A stretch of DNA of 64,000 nt, from assembly GCA_030867875.1 (NCBI GenBank), contig JAOWCC010001634.1, forward strand, positions 7,115,877 through 7,179,876, in the 5' to 3' direction. The notes below the pieces were generated by a model that worked only from the letters and a program-made list of their open reading frames with translations, searched no databases and was not told where the DNA came from. This document shows positions 24,365 to 35,089 of this stretch, piece after piece. A program made the translations under genes and the position numbers. Position 1 is the stretch's first letter. Every line of letters begins with the position of its first letter. Origin of the DNA: Actinernus sp. WN-2022. Lineage: Eukaryota > Cnidaria > Anthozoa > Actiniaria > Actinernidae.

Positions 24365-24685
24365 CGATAAAGTGTTACTATCGCGCAATACTGCTTTATT
24401 ATCGCGCGATACTGCTTTATTATCGCGCAATACAGTGTTACTATCGTGCGATACTGCTTTATTATCGCGTGATACTACTTTATTATCGCGCGATACTGCT
24501 TTATTATCGCGCAATACAGTGTTACTATCGTGCGATACTGCTTTATTATCGCGTGATACTACTTTATTATCGCGCGATACTGCTTTATTATCGCGCAATA
24601 CAGTGTTACTATCGCGCGATACTGTTTTATTATCGCGCGATACTGCTTTATAATCGCGCGATACTGTTTTATTATCGCGCGATAA
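24365..24685. repeat. 21-bp palindromic array with 84-bp superunit
   Basis: About 15 units of 21 bp, each with the 12-bp palindrome TATCGCGCGATA or a one-base variant (GCGCAATA, GTGCGATA, GCGTGATA) plus a spacer such as CTGCTTTAT or CAGTGTTAC. Groups of four variants recur in order, giving an 84-bp higher-order unit about twice. Because 21 is a multiple of 3, several frames on both strands stay open, but the products are only repeats and not genes. The array sits near the left end of the 24172-26580 element, where transposase-binding repeats are often found. Confidence 0.85.
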
Positions 24686-24744
24686 AGTGTTATTTTAAAA
24701 TACGTACATTACATAGACCCAGTTCAGATCACGACGCCGCTCTT

Positions 24745-25060
24745 ACCATGAGCCGAACTTAATTGTAGCAATTAAGTACATGGAAAGTTCGGCGTCTGAA
24801 TCAATTGAGAGCTGCTTATACATTTGGATCGGCTCAGGCGTTCTTCCCGGCTGACCCAGCCGGATAAAACGGTTCTGGTGCGCCTTTAATTTATTCAAAC
24901 GCCGTGCTTACCATGAGCCGTACCAAATGCACACATTATCATGTTAATGCATTTAAAAAATATTATAATGAATGTAAAATGGTTTTAATCAGGAATCAGC
25001 CGTGAAGTCCGGCTGAAGTGCGACTGTTGATTCAGACGCCGAGCTTTCCATGCGTCAAAT
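24745..25060. repeat. inverted-repeat block inside TIR element
   Basis: CATGGAAAGTTCGGCGTCTG (from about 24779) recurs inverted near 25030-25052 as GACGCCGAGCTTTCCATG with one mismatch. TTACCATGAGCCG occurs in direct repeat at 24744 and 24907. It is noncoding, probably another small element. Confidence 0.6.
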
Positions 25061-25069
25061 GCGAGATTT

Positions 25070-25660
25070 TTTTTATTGAAATCATTCAAAATACATTTAA
25101 TCAAAGCGGTTGCTATTAAAAAACTTGTATAACGAAAACTTAAAAATAAACAATATAAAGTTAATCATGGTATTGTTTTCTTCTTCGTCAGTCCCTAAAA
25201 TAATTTAAGTATTTAATTTAAGGGGCAATACACAAAGAGATGCATCATTATTTCTTCTTCCTTATGACAGAAGGAACAACGAGGGTTATCATTCAGTTTA
25301 AATTTGTACAAATCCTTATTAAGAAAAAGGCAATTATTTAATATTTTGTATTGAAAATTCCAAAGATAAGATTCAATTGTCGTCTTATATATCCGATTAT
25401 ATACTGATTTCCAGTCTATTTCATTAACTTTTAAACCCTATTGTCGATGTATTGTATCTGAACACATATCATTGTTACTTACTGGTTGGGTAGACGTCAG
25501 TAATGACTTCCAGTGTTGAGGAATTGCATGGATAATACCAAGCCAAGCAAAAAAATCATTCTTACTAAGACCAACTGATTTAGCTTTTTCCCAAAATGAT
25601 TGTTCCTTTAACAAGTGGTGCATTTGCCTGTAGCCTAGACATACAGCTTCCACTTCCCTG
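25070..25660 (-). pseudogene. L1/Tx1-like LINE, 3' fragment
   Basis: On the minus strand 25653-25438 reads 'FWEKAKSVGLSKNDFFAWLG' and continues, after a frame change near 25438, through 'IDWKSVYNRIYK', 'WNFQYKILNNCLFL' and 'CSFCHKEEEIMMHLF'. This order (W-Q/K-x-Y, 'FQYKILN', then C-x2-C ... H) is the RT-associated zinc-binding end of L1 and Tx1-type LINEs. The minus-strand 3' end at about 25070-25080 is AATAAAAAAAAT, a poly(A)-like tail. It lies wholly inside the TIR element, hence a third level of nesting. Confidence 0.8.
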
Positions 25661-25734
25661 GAGTTCCACTGATTTTTATGGCGTCAGTACTGTAGCAGGA
25701 ACACCCAACGAACTGTTCTGCAAAATAACTGTTC

Positions 25735-25920
25735 TTCTGGGCCACTCGGCTGGCAAATTCTGCACTTTGGAATTTCTTGGCTGGCAAATTCTGCAGTCTG
25801 ATACTAAATAATAATATAACGGAGCGATATTTGTCAGCTGGTAAATTCTGCAGTCCGATATAATTACATAATAATAATATAACAGAGCGATATTTCTCAG
25901 CTGGCAAATTCTGCACGTAC
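25735..25920. repeat. about 62-bp tandem repeat
   Basis: The word CTGGCAAATTCTGCA recurs at 25749, 25784, 25838 (as CTGGTAAATTCTGCA) and 25901, with AATAATATAACRGAGCGATA between the later ones. It is noncoding. Confidence 0.65.
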
Positions 25921-26580
25921 CTGTTGTTTCACAGGTTTTTAAAAATACCGAATTCTGCAGGTTAGCTCAGGTTTTTATTCTTAAAATAAAAATATAGCGT
26001 TCTATATTTCAGTTAAGCCATGTACAAACCGTTTCAACATCGGAACAATATTTAGTGTTGGAGCCGATCTTGAAACAGGTTTAAAATGTTGAAAGGTGTT
26101 GAGATATAGAAATCATTTAAAAACAGTTTTCGGTCTCTACAAGTCCCCAGGGGAGGGGTATGTACCGCCCTGGTCATCAAATGTGGACCCCGTTTAAGAG
26201 TAGTTTCGTGTTAATTTTGAAATCAGAATAAGAGATTAATCAGTTTTCTCATGCAGTCATATAATTTCAAGAACTTCAAAACAGTAAAAACACAAAGAAA
26301 AGCGAGCAGACAGGTAGGCCATTACCAAGCCGTATCAAACGGTCAACGGTTATTCCACTAGGTCAGAGCATTATCCTCATCCTCATCTACGTTTTTCGAC
26401 TTAGCCGCGATATTGATGAAATTGTAACCTGGCAATAGTTTGGATGAGTGGGATTGGTGCTAAAAAAAATTCAAGGGGAGGGGTGGGAGTAAAAAAAAAT
26501 ATTCTCATGTTGGTTTAGTAAAATGTTAAACATTTTTTTCGGAAAAACACCCGCCTGCGACGTAATAAACGATCGGTCCC

Positions 26581-27296
26581 TAAAGTTTCAGTCGGTAGCA
26601 CTACCAAATGGACCGTATGATAGCTAACTTGTATGGGCAAGTAGGTAAGAATTCTGAGAAATTTTGATTTGTACATTTACTATTTAATACGCAATTCACG
26701 TTTATTGGTTGTCAAGTTGTGTTATATTGTAATAGAGTGATTTTACTTACATGTAACCTGTGAAATGGATAGTGACTAAAATAAAAATGACTACACACTG
26801 TGAAACATAATCCCATTGCTTTCATCTGTATCTATTAGAAGTCTATTAGAATTTGTTTCACAGGTTAAGTAAGACCACTCTGATATATATATTTTTTTAT
26901 CATTTACTTTAGAAGGTAAAAAGCATGACTTTGGGATGTTAGCAGATTCTGGCTTGCTTGGTGAACTGGAACACAATGCATTTCCCCAGCTGGGATTCCA
27001 ATGTGCCTGTATGGCAATCATGCTTATCCCTTAAGATTACATTTGCAAACCCCTTTCAGGGTTGTTATGCCTACCTAATCAAGACATGGAGGACTTCAAC
27101 AAGTCTATGAGTGCTGTTAGAATTGCTGTTGAATGGCTATTTGGGGATATAACAAACTAGCCTTAAGTTCTGTTGGTAAAATGCACTGTCATTGTTACAG
27201 CCATTTTAAGGAATGCATTAACCTGCCTTTATGGAAATTCAAATTCACAGTTCTTCAACCTTGATCCTCCAAGCCTTCAGGACTACTTTACTTAGT
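26581..27296 (+). pseudogene. PIF/Harbinger transposase, 3' part
   Basis: It resumes the frame broken at 24171: 'KFQSVALPNGPYDS', then after one shift 'NLYGQV' up to 26644. A 268-bp intron (26645-26912) follows, then 'EGKKHDFGMLADSGLLGELE' (about 26914-26980), which carries the second catalytic Asp region. Further frameshifts separate 'AYPLRLHLQTPFR', 'FNKSMSAVRIAVEWLFG' (catalytic Glu in V-E-W, about 27090-27145) and the usual tail 'LTCLYGNSNSQFF' to 'LQDYFT' and stop at 27296. At least three frameshifts make it inactive. Confidence 0.85.
26645..26912 (+). other. intron of the Harbinger gene, with MITE
   Basis: Donor GTAAGA at 26645 and acceptor TTACTTTAG ending at 26912; joining the exons gives Q-V-E-G-K-K in frame, as the family expects. 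Inside, 26734-26881 is a MITE-like unit whose ends AGAGTGATTTTACTTAC and GTAAGACCACTCT pair, with ACCTGTGAAA and its inverse TTTCACAGGT next to them. Related ACCTGTGAAAC words occur at 32540 and 32806. Confidence 0.75.
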
Positions 27297-28768
27297 AACC
27301 ACAAGTCTGCAGTGCAAAGTTTAATAATCTTCTTCACTGAGGGTAACCAACCTCTAAAACAGATTCTAGATACCCAGTAATAATTAATATCAAATATTAA
27401 TATACACTAAATCCACTGTTTTCCTTTGTCCTTTGGTCTGTGCAAGAACAGTGTAAGTGACTTGATGAAGTGCTCCGTTCTTGCACTGACCCCTTCAATT
27501 ATTAGTTTTTGATTGACAGTTATAGTAAATTTCCTTATCAAAAAAATGAAGTAATATTTACTACAGGAACTACAATGTACATGTACATGGGCAAGAAAAT
27601 AATTATTGTACAAGTAAAGTGTGATGGCTATAAAGCCATCGTAGTTTTGTTATCATCATAACCTTTTACAGCTCAACCCTGTCACTGCATTATCCTAAAA
27701 CATTATACATTTAATGTACTGTTTTGACTTTTTTATTTATTTGAGTTTGTAATTTTCCATAACATGAAAACTATTTCGAACTAACAATAATTATAGTCAG
27801 TCATTGTGAAAAGGGTTTGTCCTGCTCTAATATACAAATTTACTCAGTATTCATAAAGCTATAAATCAAAAGTATAGAACAGCACAAATACACAATACTT
27901 AGTTATTCTCAAGTCTTCATTTTCAGAAAGATACAATCTGTTTTGATTTGAACTTTTCACTTTAGTAAAACAGAGAAAATATGCACATGATGATTTAAAT
28001 TTTGCATCTCAATAGCTTTTTGTATTTTAGTACGTGTAAATATTATTATAACTCTTCACAATGATAACAACAATGTTCTAAAACTAATGACTAACCACTC
28101 CATTTTAGGCAAACATTAAAAAACAACCCTCATGACTTAAAATGTTAAGGATTTTGTATGTCCCAATGTAAACACAACTTTGTATCCAAACAAGCCCACC
28201 CCACCTGTGACCCCTCCCAAAAAAATCCCCCAGGCATAGGGCATTTGACAACATTTCAGTTCGTGGGGTGGGACATTTCACAAGGAGAATCAGAGGTAAC
28301 TAATTTTACCCAGCCCTACCAAATAATGTTTTGCTTCACTGAATCCACCACATGCAAATCTGAGTGTGTGAAAAGATAGTGGAACAGCTTTATACCCTGT
28401 GAATAGAGAATTCTGAAGGGTGTGATCCTGAGTTGTGATATCTTAATCTAGAAATAAAGGACTTTAGGGAATATTAGTAACTTATGTCAAAGTAAGTAAA
28501 TGGACATTCAATGTATTTAATTACTGGAAAACATTTATCTGCAGAAATATGCACTGCTTGTTTGTGGTTGAACACGTAGCCAATCATTTGCATTTCTCTG
28601 TATAAAAAACAACAGGTGGAAAAATGATCTGATTCCAAAATGTCTAATATTGCCCCACAAATGCTGCGATGGGGGAGGGGGATGGCCAGACTTGGAATTT
28701 ATAGACATTGCAAATTAAATGTCAAAAATGTCAGTAGGATCTGATCTTTAATCTAGTTTTACTTATTC
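27297..28768. other. no gene recognised
   Basis: AT-rich DNA that may include the 3' end of the Harbinger element. The open frame 28158-28379 has no motif. A G-rich tract lies at 28668-28682. Confidence 0.4.
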
Positions 28769-28859
28769 AATGTTTTTTTTCAAATAATGTAAGTAGTAAC
28801 TGATTTTGCTGCTGCTGACTTTGAATAAAACTCATCTGCATCTGTTGCATCTGCTGCTG
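28769..28859 (-). pseudogene. Myb/SANT-like gene, 3' end
   Basis: C-terminal part of the gene whose 5' part is at 36361-36985, read on the minus strand. It encodes a glutamine-rich end, 'QQQMQQMQMSFIQSQQQQ', then 'LLLTLFEKKH' and a stop. The gap between the two parts is exactly the element 28860-36360. The Q-rich, probably coiled tail follows the helical K/E-rich part of the 5' piece without loss. Confidence 0.75.
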
Positions 28860-29044
28860 CTTAGCCTGCTTGCAGGCGGTGGAGGGTGTTTTTTCGCACA
28901 GCAAATGGATCATCGAAGCGGCCGCCATATTGGCCGAGCGTGATTGAGACTTGGGATCGAATGACAAATGGAGGGGGGAGGGGGGTGGGGGAGAAGAAGC
29001 AGATCTGAAAGACCGCCTGCACGAACACCCCTGGTTTCTGAGTA
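28860..29044 (+). repeat. left TIR of the 7.5-kb element
   Basis: Aligns by eye with the inverse of 36185-36360 at roughly 90 percent identity; the differences cluster in the purine-rich tract around 28970-29000. Confidence 0.85.
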
Positions 29045-30165
29045 TCCGCCCACCACGCATTTGATTTCCGTTAACTTGTAACCCATTCTTAATTGACCAA
29101 TAGGAGTCGACGTGTGACAGCCTGCCAATTTTGATTTGGTTTGATTGAAATGCGTGCAATATTCAAAACAAACTTCGCTCGCTGTCAAATGCAATGCAAA
29201 ATGTTAGTAAAATTGTCAATTGGTTCTCAGATACGGAAATTTCAATAAAACCAGCTATTTTTGTTCAAAGTTCTCCATGAAAGGACTGCGACAGTACCAC
29301 TTTAGATATATATGTAGACAGTTCGGTTTTTATAGCTTGTTGCGTTCGCCACATCAGTCTCTCAAAGAGTTTTCAAATCCTCCGAAATACATACATTTAA
29401 TACAAGCTGCTTCACAAAGCCGTCCAGGCCGCAGTCAGGTGCCATACAAGCGGCTGCTTTCTTTCTTAAAAGAATTAAGCTCGCATAAAGATAAATACAG
29501 GATGAAAAAAATCTCTAAACTTCAAAGAAATCTCTGATTGAGACAATTTTGTCTGGAACTCGATATTGAAGAACTCGAGGTAAATGTTGTGATCGTCTTT
29601 CTCTGAGAAGTCGAAGTCCATCTTAGTGAATGTTTGCCGAAAGAAATGGACGACCGTTGCATAAATGTATTGAGGCGGATTTCTGATTATTTCCTAGTTC
29701 AACGGCCGTGAAGTCAATAGCTGGATTGCATCTCTGCAATTTGGTCGACAACAATACTTTTCAGTGGCGAATTAAATCACGGTTCGTTGTCAAGTTCTCT
29801 TTACCGTAAACAAAGCCTGTCGAAAGCACAGCCAGAACGGCAGGTTTAAAGTACCTTTACCCAGCCGCGGAGAAAGAAGCGAGCAGCTGTGTTCTCTCTA
29901 GAAAACCTCTGGAACCGGGGTTAAGGCGAAGGAGATAACTTTGAAAACGGAGCTATATACAGAGCCTGATATTTACGGTTTACGAACTTGCGAAAAGAGA
30001 ACTCGACAACAAACCTCTCGCAGTTCGCCGATCGCCGCCTTCGCGGCTCTTTCTCCGTGGCTGTTCTCTCTAGAAAACCTCTGCAACCAGGGTACTTCAC
30101 CTTAGTCTTCAAAAAAGACAAAGCCTTTTGTATTATTCACCATATTTTATCAACTGCAAGCTCAC
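29045..30165. other. element interior, no gene recognised
   Basis: The plus-strand open frame 29220-29537 (105 codons, basic) and the minus-strand frame 29921-30121 have no recognisable motif. TTCTCTCTAGAAAACCTCTG occurs twice (29892 and 30065), a short direct repeat about 170 bp apart. Confidence 0.45.
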
Positions 30166-30179
30166 TACCCTGGTGAAAA

Positions 30180-31240
30180 ACCTTGCAAGATCCTCAAAGA
30201 TCTTGAAGGATCCTCAAAGACCTGCTAAAGATCTTTGTAGATGAGGATCCTTCAAAGATCCTTCAAGGATCTTTCAAAATTCCTGCAAAGATCCTTAACT
30301 GCTAAGATCTTATCAGGATCCTGTAAGGATCTTTCAAAGATCACTGAAAGATCTTCAAGGCTGTTCTTGGCAAGATCCTCAAAGATCTTGACAAAGATCT
30401 TTGAAGATCCATGAGGATTTTTCCAAGATCCTGCAAAGATCCTCAAAGGTTTCCTTGACAAGTTCTTTAAAGATCTTTGAAGATCCATGAGGATTTTTCA
30501 AAGATCCTGCAAAGATCCTTGAAGTTTTCCTTGACAAGTTCTTTAAAGATCTTGACAAAGATCTTTGAAGATCCATGAGGATTTTTCAAAGATCCTGCAA
30601 AGATCCTTGAAGCTTTCCTTGACAAGTTCTTTAAAGATCTTGACTAAGATCTTTGAAGATCCATGAGGATTTTTCAAAGATCCTGCAAAGATCCTTGAAG
30701 CTTAATTTCCTTGACAAGTTCTTTAAAGATCATTACAAAGATCTTTGAAGATCCATGAGGATTTTTCAAAGATCCTGCAAAGATCCTTGAGGTTTTCCTT
30801 GACAAGTTCTTTAAAGATCATTACAAAGATCTTAGAAGATCCATGAGGATCTTTCAAAGATCCTGTTAAGATCATTGAGGCTTAATCCTTGGCAAGATCC
30901 TCAAATAGATCCTTGCAGGAAATAATTTCTTGTATTAGGACATGATCCTTGTAAGATCCTCAAGGATTTATCCAGGATCCTGTCAGGACCTTGCAGGAAA
31001 TAATTTCTTGTAAGGACAGGATCCTAATGACTGTAAGATCCTTAAGGATTTAGCCTAAGGATCCTGTCAGGATTTAGGCAAGATCCTGGCAGGAATAATT
31101 ATATTCTAAAGACAGGACATTTCAAGATCCTTGAGAATTTTATCAAAGTCCTGAACCAGGATTCCAGGATTTGCAGGTCGCATGCATGATTATATTCTAA
31201 AGGCAGGAGCCTTACATAAGATCCTTGAGGTTTGGAATTG
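30180..31240. repeat. GATC-palindrome array, 88-bp unit
   Basis: The core 30388-30870 has about five units of 81-92 bp, each with GAAGATCCATGAGGATTTTT, CAAAGATCCTGCAAAGATCC, CCTTGACAAGTTCTTTAAAG and AAGATCTT. The flanks are less regular runs of AAGATCCT/AGGATC. Open minus-strand frames here give only repeated peptides and are not genes. Confidence 0.85.
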
Positions 31241-33099
31241 ATAGACAATTTAATAGTCACAGTGCAGATCGGACTCGATGGACTGCACTGAGACTTGATT
31301 GTACTTTTGTTTCCATGAAATAATTAAAGACACATACATAATTAAATAACCACACATACATAATTAAATAACCTATGTATATTTTATTATAATTAAACGC
31401 TACAATAAAAGTCAATAGTCTTAAGATGACTTCATAAGAAAACATAATTATATATTCTCTGGTTGTTTTAGTCTAATCACTAGAATATTACTCACCGATT
31501 TGACTGGCAATTGTTCAAAAAATAAATTCCAGTGTTCAATTAGCGAAGTATTTCTGTCCACCTCTTTCAAAATGTTGTTTTACTGACATTTATTGATTGT
31601 CCACGTTAGAGTAAGACTAGGACCGAGTTTATCCATATTTGGTAACCAGGCCTCCAGGGAACAGATTTGAATCAAGCGAGTACAGCAGAAGTTCGTTTCG
31701 TTGGAGGTTTTAGAAGCTCTCTCAAAAGGTCAATTCAACCGTATTTCAAGAACAAAATTTGTTAGATGGAAAGATAATAATAACAGCTTCAACTGAAAGA
31801 CATTATCAGTCCTGAATGAGATGAATTTCTGAAGAAATATGTGGAGAAGGTGAGCAGTATAAAACGTTTCACGATGTTGTGCATTCAAATTATGATAAAT
31901 ACACTTTGTGATTTGTCTACACAAAAGGTTTTTCTAGAAATCCAGTTAATTAATTTGCTTACTATAATGTTGGTCGCTTTATAAAATGTGATAGAATGCT
32001 TCTCGAACATTCATACAGGAACATGCATCTGTTCATCTTCAAATTATTCTCAATAAAACTGTTCGTTAATTTGAACATCTAGCAGTGATGACTTCCGTAG
32101 AGCCGTAGAGGTTAGCTTGGAATAAAATGCATATTTTGTGTACAAATTGAAGGGTTATGTTAAGCACAGTCTCTGCCGATCATTTCTTGTGTTGTAAAGC
32201 GTTGAGTGCATATTTGAATTCGTTCGAATGCGAGTAAGAACAGACTCCTATAATTTACAAATTATACAAATGTAACTTTAGACGACTAAAGTCGTAATTC
32301 TAGGTTTTATTTAAATTGGTTATTCTTTTTTGCAGGACATGAGCTTGTACTTGTAGGTCAGAAGCTAACCATTACAAAAGAAGGCTAAACAGGGAAAAGT
32401 AAACTACATTGTAGCTGCCAAGTAGTGAGTGAAAATTATAATCACTTGAACACTACTTTTATTTTTTAAATAGAAAACCAGCCTATACATGAACAATTAT
32501 GTAGCTAAACTAAACTAAGGTTGTTAGAGTGCAATTGGTTCTACTTAACCTGTGAAACAAAAATTATAGACAATATCTAATAGTCAAGTAGAAACAAAAG
32601 AAAACAATGGAATTTCGATGTGATTGTATCTATTAGACAAAAGTCTAAATATCTATTTTATGGGTTAAATTAGTAAAATCATAAAAAAATTATGTCATTG
32701 CATGATGTCTGTTAGTTTTTGCCTGTCCCTAAGCTAGATTGTTACCCTAACCTTTTGTACCTTTTATATGTATAAACTGCATGCAGGAGCCATTACCTTT
32801 CATACTTGCCCTGTGAAACTGCAATTGAAATTCGAACTGGTCTATTTTTAATAGATAATTATTCCTGCACAAAAGTATGACATTGTTAAATTGGTTACCA
32901 CAGGTTGAATATTGAACAACCAATGAATCACTAAAACTAAAACCGTGTTCTGAAGCTGGTATCCATTCAGTAGATCGATCTCAAAGGATTAACCGCATCT
33001 AATGAAATATTGCGGCAACAATGATCTCGCTAAAAATAGATCAGCTTGGATTTCGAGGCTTCACAAATCCAATACAGATAGACACTCCTTGTAATGGGT
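31241..33099. other. element interior, AT-rich, no gene
   Basis: Contains near-duplicate words such as ACATACATAATTAAATAACC (31330-31375) and two AACCTGTGAAAC/CCTGTGAAACTG sites (32540, 32806) like the MITE in the Harbinger intron. No coding signal. Confidence 0.45.
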
Positions 33100-33139
33100 G
33101 AGATCCTGCTGCATGCAGGCATTCACCTGTTTAAATGCC

Positions 33140-33470
33140 TGCCTTGGCTTCAACCTGGGGGGGGGAGGGGGGGGGGGGGGGGGGGGGGGGGGGTACTTAC
33201 ATGAAAAAAATGGGTATGTATGGCGAGGCCAAGAGGCTCAAACTCTGACCCTGTTTGACCCAAAATCCGAGCTCCAAAACCCTGATTGCCCCCTTTAAAA
33301 AGAAATAAGCCCTGTGAAATAAATTGTTCGCCTGTTCCTAACTGCCTAAAAAATACTGAACCCCGACCCAGACTGCACCCAAATTAAACTCAAATCCTGA
33401 CCCGCCCAAATCAGGTCAAAACCCTGACCCTACCTGCCCAAACTGACCCACCCCTGCAGCACATACATAA
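33140..33470 (+). repeat. dispersed repeat with poly-G tract, copy 1
   Basis: Begins with a G tract of 36 bases with one A (33157-33193) and continues to a block with GCCTAAAAAATACTGAACCC, TGCACCCAAATTAAACTCAA and ATCCTGACCCGCCCAAATC (33343-33412). The same block occurs inverted at 50924-51000, again beside a homopolymer tract. It is noncoding; origin unknown. Confidence 0.7.
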
Positions 33471-33964
33471 TATGTCACAAACAGGAGTAACCCCCCGGGG
33501 ACTTCAAGCCCTGTCCCACACCATAAAACTCACCCCAACTATTTCAAACACAAGTAAATGTAAACAACAAGTTCTCACTCGCCTGGTGCTAGGGTTCACA
33601 GGTAAATAAGAAAAAATAATGCTTACTTGAATAGGTTTTATGGGTGTTGAACCCATACCTTATGTCAGCAAAGCCAATGTGATAACCACAACATGTAAAC
33701 ATCCTCCCTCAAAGTGTGACAAATGGCAATTTCGGTATACATGTATGTTGAGCAATTCCTGTCCATATTTTTAGGAACCCCAAATTGAAAGTGCACACAT
33801 GCTTATTTACATACAGCTACAAATGTATTTCAAAAAATGTGACTTTAAGCCTGTTGTGACCAGACCAAAAGTGAGAAAATTGGTTGAAGGCCAATATTAC
33901 TGTCAAATACATGTACATGTACAAATTAATTTTAAATCAAACAAGCAAAAACTCTCTCTCTCTG

Positions 33965-34175
33965 AAATTCTAATGAGACCTGAAACTACCATAGGGGCTG
34001 ATCAAATTCAGGTCCTGGCTAAACCACGTATCGAATTGTAATTGAACAACCTTGGGCGAGATACCAACAAACTCAACTCACATAATTGGCACCGTGTCTG
34101 CAGATTGAACCTGAGCCACAGAGGTGAAATACGAAGAGCATAACCTGCACTGCACTGCACCACACCAGCTCCTCG
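33965..34175 (-). mobile_element. tRNA-derived SINE, diverged, minus strand
   Basis: Inverse copy of the SINE body: on the minus strand it has GTTTGTTGGTATCTCGCCC, TACGTGGTTTAGCCAGGA and a tail TTAGAATTTCAGAGAGAGAG. The A-box region is degenerate (GGTGTGGTGCAGTGCAGTGC). Confidence 0.7.
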
Positions 34176-35085
34176 TATGACATGATTTTAGAATCTAAAT
34201 CTACTATCCATTTCCCTTTCAGTCTGGTCACGTAGGCTTTAGTCAAATTGGGACAATATTTTTTAAATACATGTAGCTGTAACAGTAACATTATAAATGC
34301 AATGTAGTACAGCATACACTGTATGTGCATGTAGACTATTATGTACTTAGTTGTTGCAGTGTAGAAACAGGGCAGTTTATTACCAGGTGCCAATAAATTA
34401 TTTATACAAGCTGCTGGCAGTTAGATTTTTGTCTGCATGCAATAATCAAATATGAAAGTACATGTAAGGCATTGTAAAATTACATGACTGTACCTACAGT
34501 TGTACCTTTGTATGAATTAAAACAAATACATGTAACTGCATTCCTTGTATTTCCTTTTTATTGGTAATTGTTTCAAAGTTTTATTAGTATGCATGAGATG
34601 CAAACACAACTCTAATACTACCTCCTGATGTCACCAAAGGGGCATTTGCATTACAGTAATTGATAAAATACGGTAAAAGAAATTCAATTTCATACTATAC
34701 AGTTACAGTAAAGGGACTGACTGTTACTAAACATCTTCATTTCTGTTTCATTGAGTTTCTGATCACTATCTGGTTTCCTTTATGCAGGGCTGTCTTTACG
34801 TTTTTAAGTTGCTGGACAACTGAGCTACAAATGTACACGTAGCTGGTCTTTTTGTGCAATAAGCTACAACTCAGTAGCCGGCAATCATCATCATACATGT
34901 TACATTGCTGGCGATAATTACCAGTAGCTGGCTTCTAACGACAGCCCTGTTTATGTGTATACAATCATGTGTTATTAAACAAACACTCATAATAATTGTG
35001 AATTGCCTCCCTAGAGAATCATGAAGTAATCCTCAAAGTAGATACAGTGTAACTTAATTAACATTGTAAAAGATTCTTGAGAGTT
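34176..35085. other. element interior, no gene recognised
   Basis: AT-rich with many TACATGTA words. No coding or repeat structure that I can support. Confidence 0.4.
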
Positions 35086-35089
35086 GTTC

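Larger units (their letters stand above)
24172..26580. mobile_element. 2.4-kb TIR element inserted in transposase gene
   Basis: The ends are inverted repeats of about 31 bp with two mismatches, beginning GGGACCGATCGTTT and including TTACGTCGCAGG. TAA flanks both sides (24169-24171 and 26581-26583). The sequence GCCC-TAA before and TAA-AGTTTCAG after rejoin as codons A-L-K-F-Q of the Harbinger transposase, so the borders are fixed by reading frame. A TWA duplication of 3 bp is typical of PIF/Harbinger, so this is probably a nonautonomous member of the superfamily it interrupts. Contents: a 25-G run (24210-24234), a 21-bp palindromic array, an inverted-repeat block, an L1/Tx1-like fragment and a 62-bp tandem repeat. 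Confidence 0.88.

Noticed and set aside
24365..24685. CRISPR array
   Set aside because: Units are contiguous 21-mers without unique spacers, in a eukaryotic transposon.
24285..24762. Long overlapping open frames with 'LLSRDTAL'-type and 'YYRAIL'-type repeats, plus one on the opposite strand
   Set aside because: They arise because the DNA period (21 bp) is a multiple of 3. Being open in three frames on both strands is a repeat property, not coding.
28158..28379. 73-codon plus frame
   Set aside because: No motif, no splice signals, and similar C-rich wording occurs in dispersed repeats here.
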